DNA of 64,000 nucleotides, from positions 124,001-188,000 of the forward strand of contig NZ_SPQQ01000002.1 in NCBI RefSeq assembly GCF_004766045.1. Reading direction: 5' to 3'. This stretch comes from Desulfosporosinus fructosivorans. GTDB lineage: Bacteria; Bacillota; Desulfitobacteriia; Desulfitobacteriales; Desulfitobacteriaceae. Below the pieces are notes generated by a model. The model ran no database searches, was not told where the DNA came from, and saw only the letters and a program-made list of their open reading frames with translations. Position 1 is the stretch's first letter; the number at the start of each line of letters is the position of its first letter. Below are positions 37,126-45,737 of the stretch, in pieces. The position numbers and the translations under genes were made by a program.

Positions 37126-37341
37126 ATGGGCGACCGAATACTTTTTGATTACACTGTCTTAGCTACACTCTTTTCCCTTGTACTCGTTTTATTAATTGTT
37201 TACTTTATTGTAAGTGCAATACGGTTCTTTAAACGTAAAAGTACAACAGATGAAAAGCTTTTACAGAAGTTAGACGAGCTAATCAAGTTGCAATCTCAAC
37301 AATCTGACCAAAAATCCAAACATGAAAAGCCTGTTTCTTGA
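37126..37341 (+). CDS. small single-pass membrane protein
   Basis: 71 residues: one strong membrane helix (VLATLFSLVLVLLIVYFIVS) followed by a basic, helical tail (KLLQKLDELIKLQSQQSD). No family was recognised with confidence; it is similar in design to small Firmicute DUF4083-like proteins. It stands alone on the plus strand, facing away from the blaI unit, and is followed by a clear terminator, which supports it being a real gene. Confidence 0.7.
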   Translation: MGDRILFDYTVLATLFSLVLVLLIVYFIVSAIRFFKRKSTTDEKLLQKLDELIKLQSQQSDQKSKHEKPVS

Positions 37342-37440
37342 GAAAGCCGTTTGATCTGTTTCTTAGAGTTCGAGTAAGCAAGATCTTAATTGGACTAACG
37401 TCTGCGAGGGAGCATTTATTTAATAGATTTTCCATAGATA

Positions 37441-37490
37441 AACCCACGGTAAGATCTCCGATATTGGGAGAAAATACTGTGGGTTCTTTT
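37441..37490 (+). terminator. terminator after the small membrane protein gene
   Basis: AACCCACGGTA pairs with TACTGTGGGTT (one mismatch), with a nested TCTCC/GGGAGA hairpin, followed by CTTTTT. Confidence 0.8.
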
Positions 37491-37624
37491 TGTGTTGTGC
37501 TGTTTATGTTGACGAATACTGCCTAACTATATGAATTGGTAATATCTCATATTGCTTGGACAAGTGAAATGGCACTTTACAATAAACAGCAAAATTATCC
37601 GTAGGCACTTAAAATTACCTTGAC

Positions 37625-39148
37625 TTATTCAGATGGGTGTACGGACCCAGTGTGGCATTTATGACACAAATCTGCTCCTTGTTCATCAGCGGTTTGCTCG
37701 CAACTGCTTCCGAGCACTAATGGTATATTGAACGATTTCCCTGTCACACGACTCGACTGAATCCAAGTGTCTCTATTATGACGTAAGAACGGTAACTCTT
37801 CCCCTTTCGCCGTCATTAATATTTCATCCCCTGTTTTCAACTCAGGAAATTGGGGATTGGTGATATTCTCTTCAAACATCAGATCCTCCGGCTTCTCAAC
37901 TTTCTTCGTGAGGGGAAGTTTTTCCTTGGTTCCATGACAATCGAGACATTGGATATGAACAGCATCATGCTGGGATGTGTAAAATTCGCCATCCCCCATA
38001 ACATCCTGCCTTGTATGACAATCGATACAATCTAGACTAACTTCACACCTCGCGAATAGTTCTCCTGGCAGATAATAGTCACTCAAGCGGTCCGACCAAG
38101 TCAAATCTCCCGCAGTCCAATCTCTTTCAACCTTAGCCAAATCAGGTCGAGCAGAAAACTCCATTTTAAGGGGGTCATGGCTCCCTTGATTATGACACTG
38201 GTTACACTGGGTGTACGGAATTTGGGTCGTCAGATTATGGACCATGCCACGACTGCTGGTATTATCGTTAATTGCTGTATCATTACCGGTATAGGTATGA
38301 GTTGGATTGACCAAAACATGGCAGGCTTCACAGCCATTAGCATGGATTTTATCGTTGCCTGTGCTTGTATTCTTGCTTTGTGGAACTCCTTCTTCAAGCC
38401 TATTAGAAGATGCTGTCGGTGTTCCTAGCGACAAGGGGACGGGCAGCTCTCCTCCGCTTTGATGACATTGATTCAGACAATTCTGCTGAAATTGCCCTTC
38501 ATTGGCTCGTCCCTGCAGGGGATTGGGGTAAAGATAAGCTACCTGACCCTTTGTAAGGCCTAGAACCTCCTTAGTCTTATCCAAGCCGAACGTCATGCGT
38601 ACGACGCTTAACTCTCCGGCCTTTGTTGTCATAATCGAGGTTTTTACTGAGTCCACTAAATTTTTTCCAGATTCATGGTTTCCACTGTGACAGGCCACTC
38701 CGTTTGCGGCTGTCCCTCCGCAACTTAAGGAAGCAGTCTGTAAGGACCCCGGATGCCCTCCTCCGTACATTTGAGCATGAGCAGTCTCTTCATCAAGCGA
38801 AAGAGGATTTCCGCCATGGCAAACAGCACACCCAAACGTATTGCTGGGATGGGATTTCGATATTTCTTCAATACCCAGATGACAGGTTTGACACCGTTCA
38901 ACCTTACCATTTGGAAGTACAAGGTTGACGATCTCTGGCTTGCGACCTTGATAACTCACAATTTCTTGTTGAATCTGTTTTACCTTAGCTTCATCATTTT
39001 CCGTACCAAGTACAACTTGTAATTTAGAAACCTGTTCAGTAAAATACTCGCTTTGATATTTGCCCCATTGGGGATTACTACCCTTCTCGAGCATAAGCAT
39101 GACAATCAAGAGAAGTAAAAGACTTGCCAACAACAAAGTTTTTCTCAT
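37625..39148 (-). CDS. membrane-anchored multihaem c-type cytochrome
   Basis: 507 residues. An N-terminal helix (TLLLASLLLLLIVMLML) anchors or exports it. There are seven normal haem motifs CxxCH (CQTCH, CAVCH, CEACH, CNQCH, CIDCH, CLDCH and CHKCH) plus two atypical candidates, CLNQCH (CX3CH) and a CX9CH-type CGGTAANGVACH. It is the last gene of the Psr/bc-type operon and starts one base after the subunit-IV-like gene, so it is probably the outer electron acceptor or donor of this respiratory complex. The exact haem number is uncertain. Confidence 0.88.
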   Translation of the reverse strand: MRKTLLLASLLLLLIVMLMLEKGSNPQWGKYQSEYFTEQVSKLQVVLGTENDEAKVKQIQQEIVSYQGRKPEIVNLVLPNGKVERCQTCHLGIEEISKSHPSNTFGCAVCHGGNPLSLDEETAHAQMYGGGHPGSLQTASLSCGGTAANGVACHSGNHESGKNLVDSVKTSIMTTKAGELSVVRMTFGLDKTKEVLGLTKGQVAYLYPNPLQGRANEGQFQQNCLNQCHQSGGELPVPLSLGTPTASSNRLEEGVPQSKNTSTGNDKIHANGCEACHVLVNPTHTYTGNDTAINDNTSSRGMVHNLTTQIPYTQCNQCHNQGSHDPLKMEFSARPDLAKVERDWTAGDLTWSDRLSDYYLPGELFARCEVSLDCIDCHTRQDVMGDGEFYTSQHDAVHIQCLDCHGTKEKLPLTKKVEKPEDLMFEENITNPQFPELKTGDEILMTAKGEELPFLRHNRDTWIQSSRVTGKSFNIPLVLGSSCEQTADEQGADLCHKCHTGSVHPSE

Positions 39149-39520
39149 CTATGTCCACCAAACTTCTTTGACCATAAACCAGATCAGAAGGACTATAACG
39201 ACACTAAAAAAGAGACTAAATATCCGTTCACCCGACTTCTCACCCAGATATTTAACGAGCCATGGTAACCCGGCAAGCCCTGCAATAATAACAATAGGGA
39301 GAATAAGAGCACCTAGCCACGGAGGGAGATATAACAATAGTATTTGGAAGGGACCAAAAATCCACGGTGCAACCGCATGGGAGGCAGAAGGAGCCTGATT
39401 GCTCGTTCCGACACTTGCAGTAAACTCAAGGGCTAGCGCCATACAAAAAAACACAAAAAAGATTGAGGCTATACCCTCTTTTTCTATGAGATGTTTAATC
39501 GGTGAACGTGCCATACTCAC
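39149..39520 (-). CDS. cytochrome b6f/bc subunit-IV-like membrane protein
   Basis: 123 residues with about three membrane helices (ASIFFVFFCMALALEFTA; WLGALILPIVIIAGLAGLPWL; LFFSVVIVLLIWFMV) and the PWIFGPFQILLLYLPPWLG segment that resembles the conserved region of subunit IV / C-terminal cytochrome b. Together with the short cytochrome b6 gene directly upstream this gives the split cytochrome b arrangement of Firmicutes. It is short for the family (about 160), so it may be a reduced form. Confidence 0.75.
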   Translation of the reverse strand: MSMARSPIKHLIEKEGIASIFFVFFCMALALEFTASVGTSNQAPSASHAVAPWIFGPFQILLLYLPPWLGALILPIVIIAGLAGLPWLVKYLGEKSGERIFSLFFSVVIVLLIWFMVKEVWWT

Positions 39521-39525
39521 CCTCC

Positions 39526-40152
39526 TTAGAGCGGGCGAACTCCCCCATCACGGCGGATACGCCAGAAATGATAAAGTTGTAATAACAAAGCAATCATCGG
39601 TAGGGCGACACAATGCCATACATAGACCACGAGGGTACTTCCACTTAAGGCAGAAGGCTCTCCAAATAAGACCTGTGCTAAGCCAGTCCCTATTCCAGGA
39701 ATTAAACCCAATATATTGACAGCGACCGTGGCCGCAGCGCCACTTTCTTGGGACCCGATCAGTAAATAACCTGTAAAATCCAAGAATAGAATCAGAATCA
39801 ATAGAGCTACTCCTACAAGCCAATTTAGTTGCTTAGGAGGCTTGTAAGACCGGGTCCAAACGACACGCAGCATATGAAGATTCACTGTGACAACCATCAA
39901 CTGACCTGCCCAATAGTGCAAATTTCGAATAACTCCACCATAGGGAATTACAGAGGCTATTGTTAGAATACTACTAAACCCAGAACTATCTCCGGGTTGA
40001 TAATGAAACATCATTAGAAGACCAGTAATCCCCAGAATTACAAAAGCCAAAAAGGACAATCCACCCAGGCAAAACGTATAGAGCACTGTCAGGACTCCAG
40101 TGGGGACAAAACTAGGCCTTATGTGATTGACAAAGTTTTTCTGATCATTCAT
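39526..40152 (-). CDS. cytochrome b6 (menaquinol:cytochrome oxidoreductase b subunit)
   Basis: 208 residues, four helices. Two His pairs 14 residues apart ligate the b haems: HYWAGQLMVVTVNLHM and HCVALPMIALLLQLYH. With the Rieske protein (overlap of 4 bases upstream) and the subunit-IV-like protein it makes a bc-type quinol-oxidising complex in the cytoplasmic membrane. Linked to a Psr-type molybdoenzyme and multihaem cytochromes, it may feed or receive menaquinone electrons in sulfur-compound respiration. Confidence 0.92.
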   Translation of the reverse strand: MNDQKNFVNHIRPSFVPTGVLTVLYTFCLGGLSFLAFVILGITGLLMMFHYQPGDSSGFSSILTIASVIPYGGVIRNLHYWAGQLMVVTVNLHMLRVVWTRSYKPPKQLNWLVGVALLILILFLDFTGYLLIGSQESGAAATVAVNILGLIPGIGTGLAQVLFGEPSALSGSTLVVYVWHCVALPMIALLLQLYHFWRIRRDGGVRPL

Positions 40153-40649
40153 AGACGTGTATCCATTCCTACTTGCTTCGAAGTATTGATGACAAGAGTG
40201 CCATCCGGTTTACGCTCGACAGCAACTCTAGGTAGTGCTCTGGGCGCTGGACCAGATACTGGTCTTCCGTCTACATCATACGTGCTCGCATGACAAGGGC
40301 AAAGCCATTCTTTCTTCTCCGGATAATAATGAACCTCGCAACCTAGATGTGTACAGGTTGCCACCAAAGCCATGACTCCTAAAGGATCCTGCTTTACCCA
40401 CACCCGATCATTTGCTGTATTTTGCCAGCCGCTGTTAACTACGAGGGGTAAGTTATACTCTACTAAGGGAGATCGGAGTCGGTCTTCTTTACTCGTGAGG
40501 TACTTAACTAGAGGCTCAATAGTCAAGGCACTAGCGGCGATGATACCGACCCATGCTAAGCGTAAAACCGCACGTCTAGACCAGTCTAATTGTTTAGGCA
40601 CCTTTTCCCTGCCCCCTCTAGTGAATTCGCTTTCGCTAAAGCTGAACAT
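40149..40649 (-). CDS. Rieske [2Fe-2S] protein
   Basis: 166 residues. The cluster ligands are in CTHLGCEVHYYP and CPCHASTYDVDG. A twin-Arg-like N-terminus before a membrane helix (DWSRRAVLRLAWVGIIAASA) suggests Tat export with an uncleaved anchor. It starts the bc part of the operon. Between it and psrC upstream lies an IS200-like remnant (40651-40723), which lies directly before its start. Confidence 0.93.
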   Translation of the reverse strand: MFSFSESEFTRGGREKVPKQLDWSRRAVLRLAWVGIIAASALTIEPLVKYLTSKEDRLRSPLVEYNLPLVVNSGWQNTANDRVWVKQDPLGVMALVATCTHLGCEVHYYPEKKEWLCPCHASTYDVDGRPVSGPAPRALPRVAVERKPDGTLVINTSKQVGMDTRL

Positions 40650-40650
40650 C

Positions 40651-40723
40651 GAGACTTAGGTGGAGGAGTCTATCCCCGCCTAAGTAATACAGGAAACCCC
40701 ACTTATAGAAGTGGGAGTCTTGG
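40651..40723. repeat. IS200/IS605-like end remnant, copy A
   Basis: Contains the hairpin CACTTATAGAAGTG and the block GGAGTCTATCCCC (reverse complement GGGGATAGACTCC). The same pair of blocks recurs at 53925 and 57438 and in a weaker form at 41661. It fills the gap between psrC and the Rieske gene. Transposon origin is inferred; no transposase is present. Confidence 0.55.
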
Positions 40724-40724
40724 C

Positions 40725-41621
40725 TTAAAACCAACCGTTGGTCTGTCCTGCATAGGTTATGATATAACGCACGAAAAATCCTCCAAATAAGACCAGAAAA
40801 CTGCTGCTGATGGTAACTGTCAGCGCCCATTTGACGGGAATTTTATCCTTGAGTTCCATCAATTCTAACGAAAAAGGTACAATCAAACCGAGTCCCACAA
40901 TCAAAAACCAAAAAATCCAAGCATATTGTCCGTACAATAAACTCCCAAAGGCCATTGACACGCTTACAGAGCTTAGTCTTGCCATAACGATCATTATTAT
41001 TATAATCAAACACTCTAGAATAATCAAACCAGCATCTGCCTTGGTTAAGGCGTGTAGTTCCTTATGTCTAGCACGTTGCCAGGGGCTCAGACTGGATACC
41101 AAAATCACGGAAGCCACCCCCGTTGATAACGCAGACACTAAAAACAGTACCGGAAGCAAGGGCGCATTCCACAACGGACGAACAGCGGCATTAAGCAGGA
41201 GACCGGTATAAGATGCGACGCCCACGGACAAGAAGGGCATGAATTTTGCCAACCATCTTTTCCATTTTTCCGAGCTCTTAAAGTGTCCAAGGATTTGATA
41301 TTTCTCTGGAAGCCAAAGATAGAGGTAAATGACACTTAAAACGGTAAAAAGCAGAATTGCCCAACTCCCATAGGACATCGGGGAGTGTACTTCCAAGGTA
41401 AGAAATAAGCGATAAAAGTTCAAGGGACTACCCAGATCTAGCAAAAGCACCCCAAGCCCAAGGGAGATGGGAAACGGAGAGATATAGGCACCCCAGCGTC
41501 CAACTCGCTCAAAGTCTTTACCCCCGTAGAGGAAGGCGAGATTAGACGTTATCATTGATCCCGCACTAAGTCCTGCAGTAAAGAGGTAAATAACGATCAT
41601 TAAAGCCCAAGTTAATTCCAC
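40725..41621 (-). CDS. psrC: NrfD/PsrC-type membrane subunit
   Basis: 298 residues with eight or so hydrophobic helices (MVIYLFTAGLSAGSMITSN; WAILLFTVLSVIYLYLWLP; FGSLLYGQYAWIFWFLIVG), typical of the quinone-linked NrfD/PsrC membrane anchor. It exchanges electrons with menaquinone and with the Fe-S subunit PsrB. Normally psrC follows psrB by a few bases; here about 170 bases with a repeat remnant separate them. Confidence 0.9.
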   Translation of the reverse strand: MELTWALMIVIYLFTAGLSAGSMITSNLAFLYGGKDFERVGRWGAYISPFPISLGLGVLLLDLGSPLNFYRLFLTLEVHSPMSYGSWAILLFTVLSVIYLYLWLPEKYQILGHFKSSEKWKRWLAKFMPFLSVGVASYTGLLLNAAVRPLWNAPLLPVLFLVSALSTGVASVILVSSLSPWQRARHKELHALTKADAGLIILECLIIIIMIVMARLSSVSVSMAFGSLLYGQYAWIFWFLIVGLGLIVPFSLELMELKDKIPVKWALTVTISSSFLVLFGGFFVRYIITYAGQTNGWF

Positions 41622-41660
41622 ACAACACCCCTCCTAAACTGTTAATGAACTTCCAGTGTT

Positions 41661-41720
41661 CTCACTCTATTTGTGGGAGTTTCATGCTCTTGATCTGTGG
41701 GGAGTAGACTCACCCTTCGC
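41661..41720. repeat. IS200/IS605-like end remnant, copy B (divergent)
   Basis: CTCACTCTATTTGTGGGAG followed by GGGGAGTAGACTCACC, an altered form of the two blocks in copies A, C and D. It lies in the psrB-psrC gap of 169 bases. Confidence 0.4.
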
Positions 41721-41790
41721 CGTCAAATGACCTTCGCAATAGGGGTCTTTCGTCAAGGAAGTCCTGATGGACAGCTCTACGAAAGCGAGT

Positions 41791-42366
41791 TTACTTCCCC
41801 TCAGGGATTTCTGGAACGGCTTCATCGATATAATAAATGTTCGGACCCGTACCCACATGTATTAGCAACCCTCGAGTCGGATACTTAGCGATCAATTTAG
41901 AAACGATACTATTTGGGTCGTTGAGGTCACCTGCTTGACGTGCCTTTCCTAAGCAAGTTTGAACACACGCCGGTTCTAGCCCTTGCTCCAGACGATGCAA
42001 GCATAACGTACACTTATCTGCCTTTCCAGTTTCAGGATTAGCGAAGCGGGCGTCATACGGGCACGCGACAATGCAATATTTACACCCAATGCATTTGCTG
42101 TTTTCAATGATTACAATGCCATCTGAGCGTTTTTGTGAAGCCCCCGTAGGACAAACCGATACACAGGGTGGGTTATCACAATGCATACAATTCCCCGGTT
42201 GAAACAGTTCCCTGACCTTTGGGAACTGTCCCAGAACTCCACTGCTTTTCACCCAATTACGAGTAGACCTGAGCGGCACGTTATTTTCTGCGCGACATGC
42301 CACCATACAAGCGTCACAATCGATACAGCGCGAAGTAATAATGACAAATCCCATGCGAACAGCCAT
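41791..42366 (-). CDS. psrB: PsrB-type 4[4Fe-4S] electron-transfer subunit
   Basis: 191 residues with four Cys groups: CIDCDACMVACRAE, CMHCDNPPCVSVCPTGA, CIGCKYCIVACPYDA and CTLCLHRLEQGLEPACVQTC. This matches the DmsB/PsrB/PhsB family, which wires the molybdopterin subunit to the membrane anchor. No signal peptide is seen, so it is exported together with the Tat-bearing PsrA. It starts 18 bases after psrA. Confidence 0.94.
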   Translation of the reverse strand: MAVRMGFVIITSRCIDCDACMVACRAENNVPLRSTRNWVKSSGVLGQFPKVRELFQPGNCMHCDNPPCVSVCPTGASQKRSDGIVIIENSKCIGCKYCIVACPYDARFANPETGKADKCTLCLHRLEQGLEPACVQTCLGKARQAGDLNDPNSIVSKLIAKYPTRGLLIHVGTGPNIYYIDEAVPEIPEGK

Positions 42367-42384
42367 ATTTTCCCCTCCTAAGCC

Positions 42385-44616
42385 TTAGGCTTTACTCACT
42401 TTCACAAAGGTCTCGCTTAAGGCTGAGCCTCCTGAAATCGGATCCGTCACAGTCTTGTGCAGAGCTGAATCACTAGCGCCAAGACCATATGATGATTTAA
42501 GGCCTTTGCTTACGTGCCCAAATCCACCGACCATAAAAATGCAATCGGGTCGTATACCCTCTGTTACATAGGCCTTGATCGTAACTTTTCCAACTTCACT
42601 CTCCAATACCACGTCATCATCCGTCTTAACCCCTATTTTCTTAGCAACGGATGTATGCAGCCACGCCCGATTGACCGGGAAAACTTCTAAAAGCCAACGA
42701 TTGTTCTGAGTGAACATTTGTGTATGCTGTGCTGTTTTACCCGTTAAGAGATAATATTGGTCCTCCTTTGGACGTGGTGGCTCATTCCAAGTGGGTACGG
42801 CCTTCTTGCCCATTTGAGCCATGATGCTTGAAGAGATTTCTATTTTCCCACTGCTCGTTTGGAACTCAAAATCTTTGGAATGGTCTTCTTTTAAGTTTTC
42901 TACTTCATAATACCCAGCGCGTTTTAAATCCTCTAGACTCACGGGGAACGGCTTTAGTTGCTGGGACAAGAGATCCATTTCATCCTTATAAGGTAGGAAT
43001 TCTCCAAGACCCAGTTTATCCGCCAATTCCTTATAAATCATCAAGCTGCTCTTTGTATCATAAAGCGGCTCAATCACTGGCTGACGAATAAAGATTTTAT
43101 TTTTAATGGGAATCAAACCATCATAGCGTTCCAGATAATAGGATTCAGGTAGAATCACATCCGCATAATACGCCGTGTCACTGGCTTGAATATCGATCAC
43201 CGCGACAAAATCCAACTTCATCAAAGCATTGATGGTTTTTTGCCGTTCTGGAACCGAGAGGACAGGATTTTGCCTAGAAATTAGCCATCCTTTAGCCTCA
43301 TATGGCTTACCTGATAAAATATTATCCCGCATAGTCTGGATAACACCGTAAGCTAAGGGCACCAAGGGATACTGCCAAGGCACTCCATCGAGTCTAATTC
43401 CCTGCGCTTGTGGAAAGGGTGGGTGAGATAAAACCCCGAGTTTAGCAGTACTCATTTCCTGATCCGGAATTAGCCCACCAGGTTGGGCCCAATTACCCAT
43501 CAGAGCATTAAGCACGGCAATGGCCCGTTCAGTTTGAAACGAATTTACAAAATTCGACGTCCGCCAGTTAGGATGTGCTATGGCTGCAGGAGCAGCGGCG
43601 GCAAATTCCCGGGCAATTCGCTGAATCGTCGTCGCAGCGATCTCACACTTTTTCTCGGCCCATTCAGGTGTATACTCTTTCACTTCAGTGACAAGATCTT
43701 CAAACCCTTGAGTGTATTTATTAACAAACACTTCATCATACAACTTTTCTGCTACGATCACATGAATCATGGCTAGAAAAAAAGCTGAATCCGTTCCAGG
43801 GCGAACAGGGAGCCACTCCGTCGCTTTGGCGGCCGTCTTACTGAAGCGCGGATCGAGCACGACGACCTTTACACCTTTAGCCACCATTTCGATCATTTCC
43901 TGCGTCTCATTATTGGAAATCCCCTCCGCTAAATTACGCCCTGTGAAAATCATATACTTACACTGACTATAATCCGTACCGGGTTGAGGGGTACCATATG
44001 TGTACAGAAAAGCTGTTGTCATTGAATTAAAACATAAACTCCTTTGCGTACCGTAATTAGGTGTGCCAAACGCTTTAAGGAGAATTTCAAAAAATGGTTG
44101 AGATAAGTTATCTGTTGAATTGAACATCATTGCCTTAGCACCGTATTTATCTTTAATCTTCTTCATTTGCTCAGCAGTATAACTCAACGCTTCATCCCAA
44201 GAAGCTCTACGCCACAAGCCGCTCCCCCGTGCCCCTGCACGTATGAGGGGGAACTTAATGCGATCAGGACTATACATCGTTTCAATGGCTGCATTGCCAC
44301 GCGGGCACAGTTTCCCTAAATTGTTGGGATGGTTTGGATTACCTTCCAACATCTTTACGACACCGTTTTCAACCTTGGCAATCACTCCGCACCGCCAAAC
44401 ACATTGCTCGCAAATGGTTGTAACAAATTTCGTACCCTTAGTAGCTGTCTGCGCGGGATTATCTGTCCCCAAACTGGCTTCTGGGGCCAGTAGACCTATT
44501 CCAGCCGTAGCGCCAACTCCAAGGGCTGCCGTTGCGACTGTGCCTTTGATAAACTGACGGCGGCTGAACAATTGGTCCCAAGTATACACTTTGGACACCT
44601 TGCTCCCTCCTTTCAT
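42385..44616 (-). CDS. psrA: molybdopterin oxidoreductase, polysulfide/thiosulfate reductase type
   Basis: 743 residues. A Tat signal (SRRQFIKGTVATAALGVGA) is followed by an N-terminal [4Fe-4S] site (CEQCVWRCGVIAKV then GKLCPRG) and the bis-MGD domains (FTGRNLAEGISNNETQE; AYYADVILPESYYLERYDG). The metal-ligand position is Cys (TQRSLCFNS), as in PsrA/PhsA. The likely substrate is polysulfide, thiosulfate or tetrathionate; the co-transcribed YeeE-type sulfur transporter points to thiosulfate, but arsenate or other oxyanions cannot be ruled out. Confidence 0.92.
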   Translation of the reverse strand: MKGGSKVSKVYTWDQLFSRRQFIKGTVATAALGVGATAGIGLLAPEASLGTDNPAQTATKGTKFVTTICEQCVWRCGVIAKVENGVVKMLEGNPNHPNNLGKLCPRGNAAIETMYSPDRIKFPLIRAGARGSGLWRRASWDEALSYTAEQMKKIKDKYGAKAMMFNSTDNLSQPFFEILLKAFGTPNYGTQRSLCFNSMTTAFLYTYGTPQPGTDYSQCKYMIFTGRNLAEGISNNETQEMIEMVAKGVKVVVLDPRFSKTAAKATEWLPVRPGTDSAFFLAMIHVIVAEKLYDEVFVNKYTQGFEDLVTEVKEYTPEWAEKKCEIAATTIQRIAREFAAAAPAAIAHPNWRTSNFVNSFQTERAIAVLNALMGNWAQPGGLIPDQEMSTAKLGVLSHPPFPQAQGIRLDGVPWQYPLVPLAYGVIQTMRDNILSGKPYEAKGWLISRQNPVLSVPERQKTINALMKLDFVAVIDIQASDTAYYADVILPESYYLERYDGLIPIKNKIFIRQPVIEPLYDTKSSLMIYKELADKLGLGEFLPYKDEMDLLSQQLKPFPVSLEDLKRAGYYEVENLKEDHSKDFEFQTSSGKIEISSSIMAQMGKKAVPTWNEPPRPKEDQYYLLTGKTAQHTQMFTQNNRWLLEVFPVNRAWLHTSVAKKIGVKTDDDVVLESEVGKVTIKAYVTEGIRPDCIFMVGGFGHVSKGLKSSYGLGASDSALHKTVTDPISGGSALSETFVKVSKA

Positions 44617-44635
44617 TCGACCATTTGCTGTTCAA

Positions 44636-45205
44636 CTAGGATTCTATAGAGCTCTGTTTTTCAGAAACCTTGGAACTTTCCGCAATTTTTGAAACCACGT
44701 AGAAAACAGCTGTGCACAGGACAAAGAGTCCGATAAATAGCCAGTGGTTGACATGAAAAAGCTCCGCTAGCGTTTTCGTTCCATAATCACCAATCGTTGA
44801 TATTTTTAAAAATATGGATTGATAGGTAGCCCCAAATAATATTCCACCAGTAAGAAAGCCCAAAAGTCCTGGAATCAAGTAGTCTAAATTCCCCTGACCA
44901 CAACCTGTGATCAATGTACCCGGTCAGGTGCCGGCGAGGGCCATACCTACCCCGAACAGAAGTCCACCTACAAGATTACCTAGTATATACGTGGACGAAA
45001 CTTGATCCAACTGGATAAAGCCAAGATCTCTCAGCGCATAGAGGCCGACGAGTCCCACTGAGATTCCTGTCATCATAAATTTCATAACTGTATTATCTTT
45101 AAAGCGGAATTGATTGACGATTTTATGATAGTGCCCTAGGCCTGCCTTTTGGAGGGCAAAGGCGAAGAAAAAACCAATCACTATGGGGATAACGTAAGTC
45201 ATCAT
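44636..45205 (-). CDS. YeeE/YedE sulfur-transport half, probable selenoprotein (Sec94)
   Basis: Two adjacent frames (45205-44927 and 44923-44636) are one gene of 189 residues interrupted only by UGA at 44926-44924. Around it the protein reads GVGMALAGT-U-PGTLITGCG; the YeeE/YedE family has Cys at exactly this place (AGxCPGT), a residue needed for thiosulfate transfer in YeeE/TsuA. A SECIS-like hairpin follows at the correct distance. There are about five membrane helices. The start ATG at 45205 has a GGGAGGG site and overlaps the end of the other YeeE half. The alternative, a nonsense mutation, is less likely because both sides are intact. Selenocysteine machinery must be elsewhere. Confidence 0.85.
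44894..44926 (-). promoter_or_regulatory. UGA selenocysteine codon with SECIS-like hairpin
   Basis: After UGA (44926-44924) and a nine-base spacer, UUGAUCACA (44914-44906) pairs with UGUGGUCAG (44902-44894) around GGU, with nine of nine pairs including two G-U. The apex AGGUU sits 17 bases after the UGA; E. coli fdhF has AGGUCU at about the same distance. Confidence 0.82.
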
Positions 45206-45206
45206 C

Positions 45207-45737
45207 TTAATACTCCCTCCCATATAAAATTTTGGTCGTAATAATTCCAGACACGAACAGCCCGACAATGAAGATAAGCCCTGCTGGAGATAGTTGCATT
45301 GTGCCTGATATAGCTAAGCCACTCGTACACCCACCTGCAATACCTGCGGAATATTCGATGATGATCCCACCGATAAAAATCATGGTCCAGCGTTTAATCT
45401 TACTGGGCCCAAAAACTTTAGTCCATTGCTGATCTGGCATCATTCTAAACTTGAAATCTTTGGACCACATACTTGACGTAAAAGCCCCTAAGAGCATTCC
45501 GACAAACAGTAGAATTTGGAAGCTCACCACCGGTGGCATCAGGAATTTAAAATACATGGATTCTGCCAAGCTTGAGTGAAATAGTTTCAAGAGCATACTA
45601 TCAATGTTCTCTATCCCACCCGATGAACCGATTGTTTTATCCACCAGAACATAGGTAGCTACGGACGTTAAGCCTAAGAGGACGCCTGCTGCCCAAGGTG
45701 ACCAAATTTTAATCTTCATTTTTTCATTAAAGGCCAA
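45207..45737 (-). CDS. YeeE/YedE sulfur-transport half (N-terminal type)
   Basis: 176 residues, about four membrane helices, with the family motif IAGGCTSGLAISG near residue 135. It corresponds to the first half of full-length YeeE/YedE proteins, while the selenoprotein gene downstream corresponds to the second half, so the two should assemble into one transporter. Transport of thiosulfate is known for YeeE; other members are tied to selenium metabolism. The start overlaps the cytochrome gene by 11 bases. Confidence 0.88.
   Translation of the reverse strand: MAFNEKMKIKIWSPWAAGVLLGLTSVATYVLVDKTIGSSGGIENIDSMLLKLFHSSLAESMYFKFLMPPVVSFQILLFVGMLLGAFTSSMWSKDFKFRMMPDQQWTKVFGPSKIKRWTMIFIGGIIIEYSAGIAGGCTSGLAISGTMQLSPAGLIFIVGLFVSGIITTKILYGREY

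Noticed and set aside
44636..44914. A separate 92-residue gene starting at the TTG at 44914
   Set aside because: The TTG is inside the conserved PGTLITG motif of the YeeE family and has no ribosome-binding site; read-through of the UGA explains the whole gene better.
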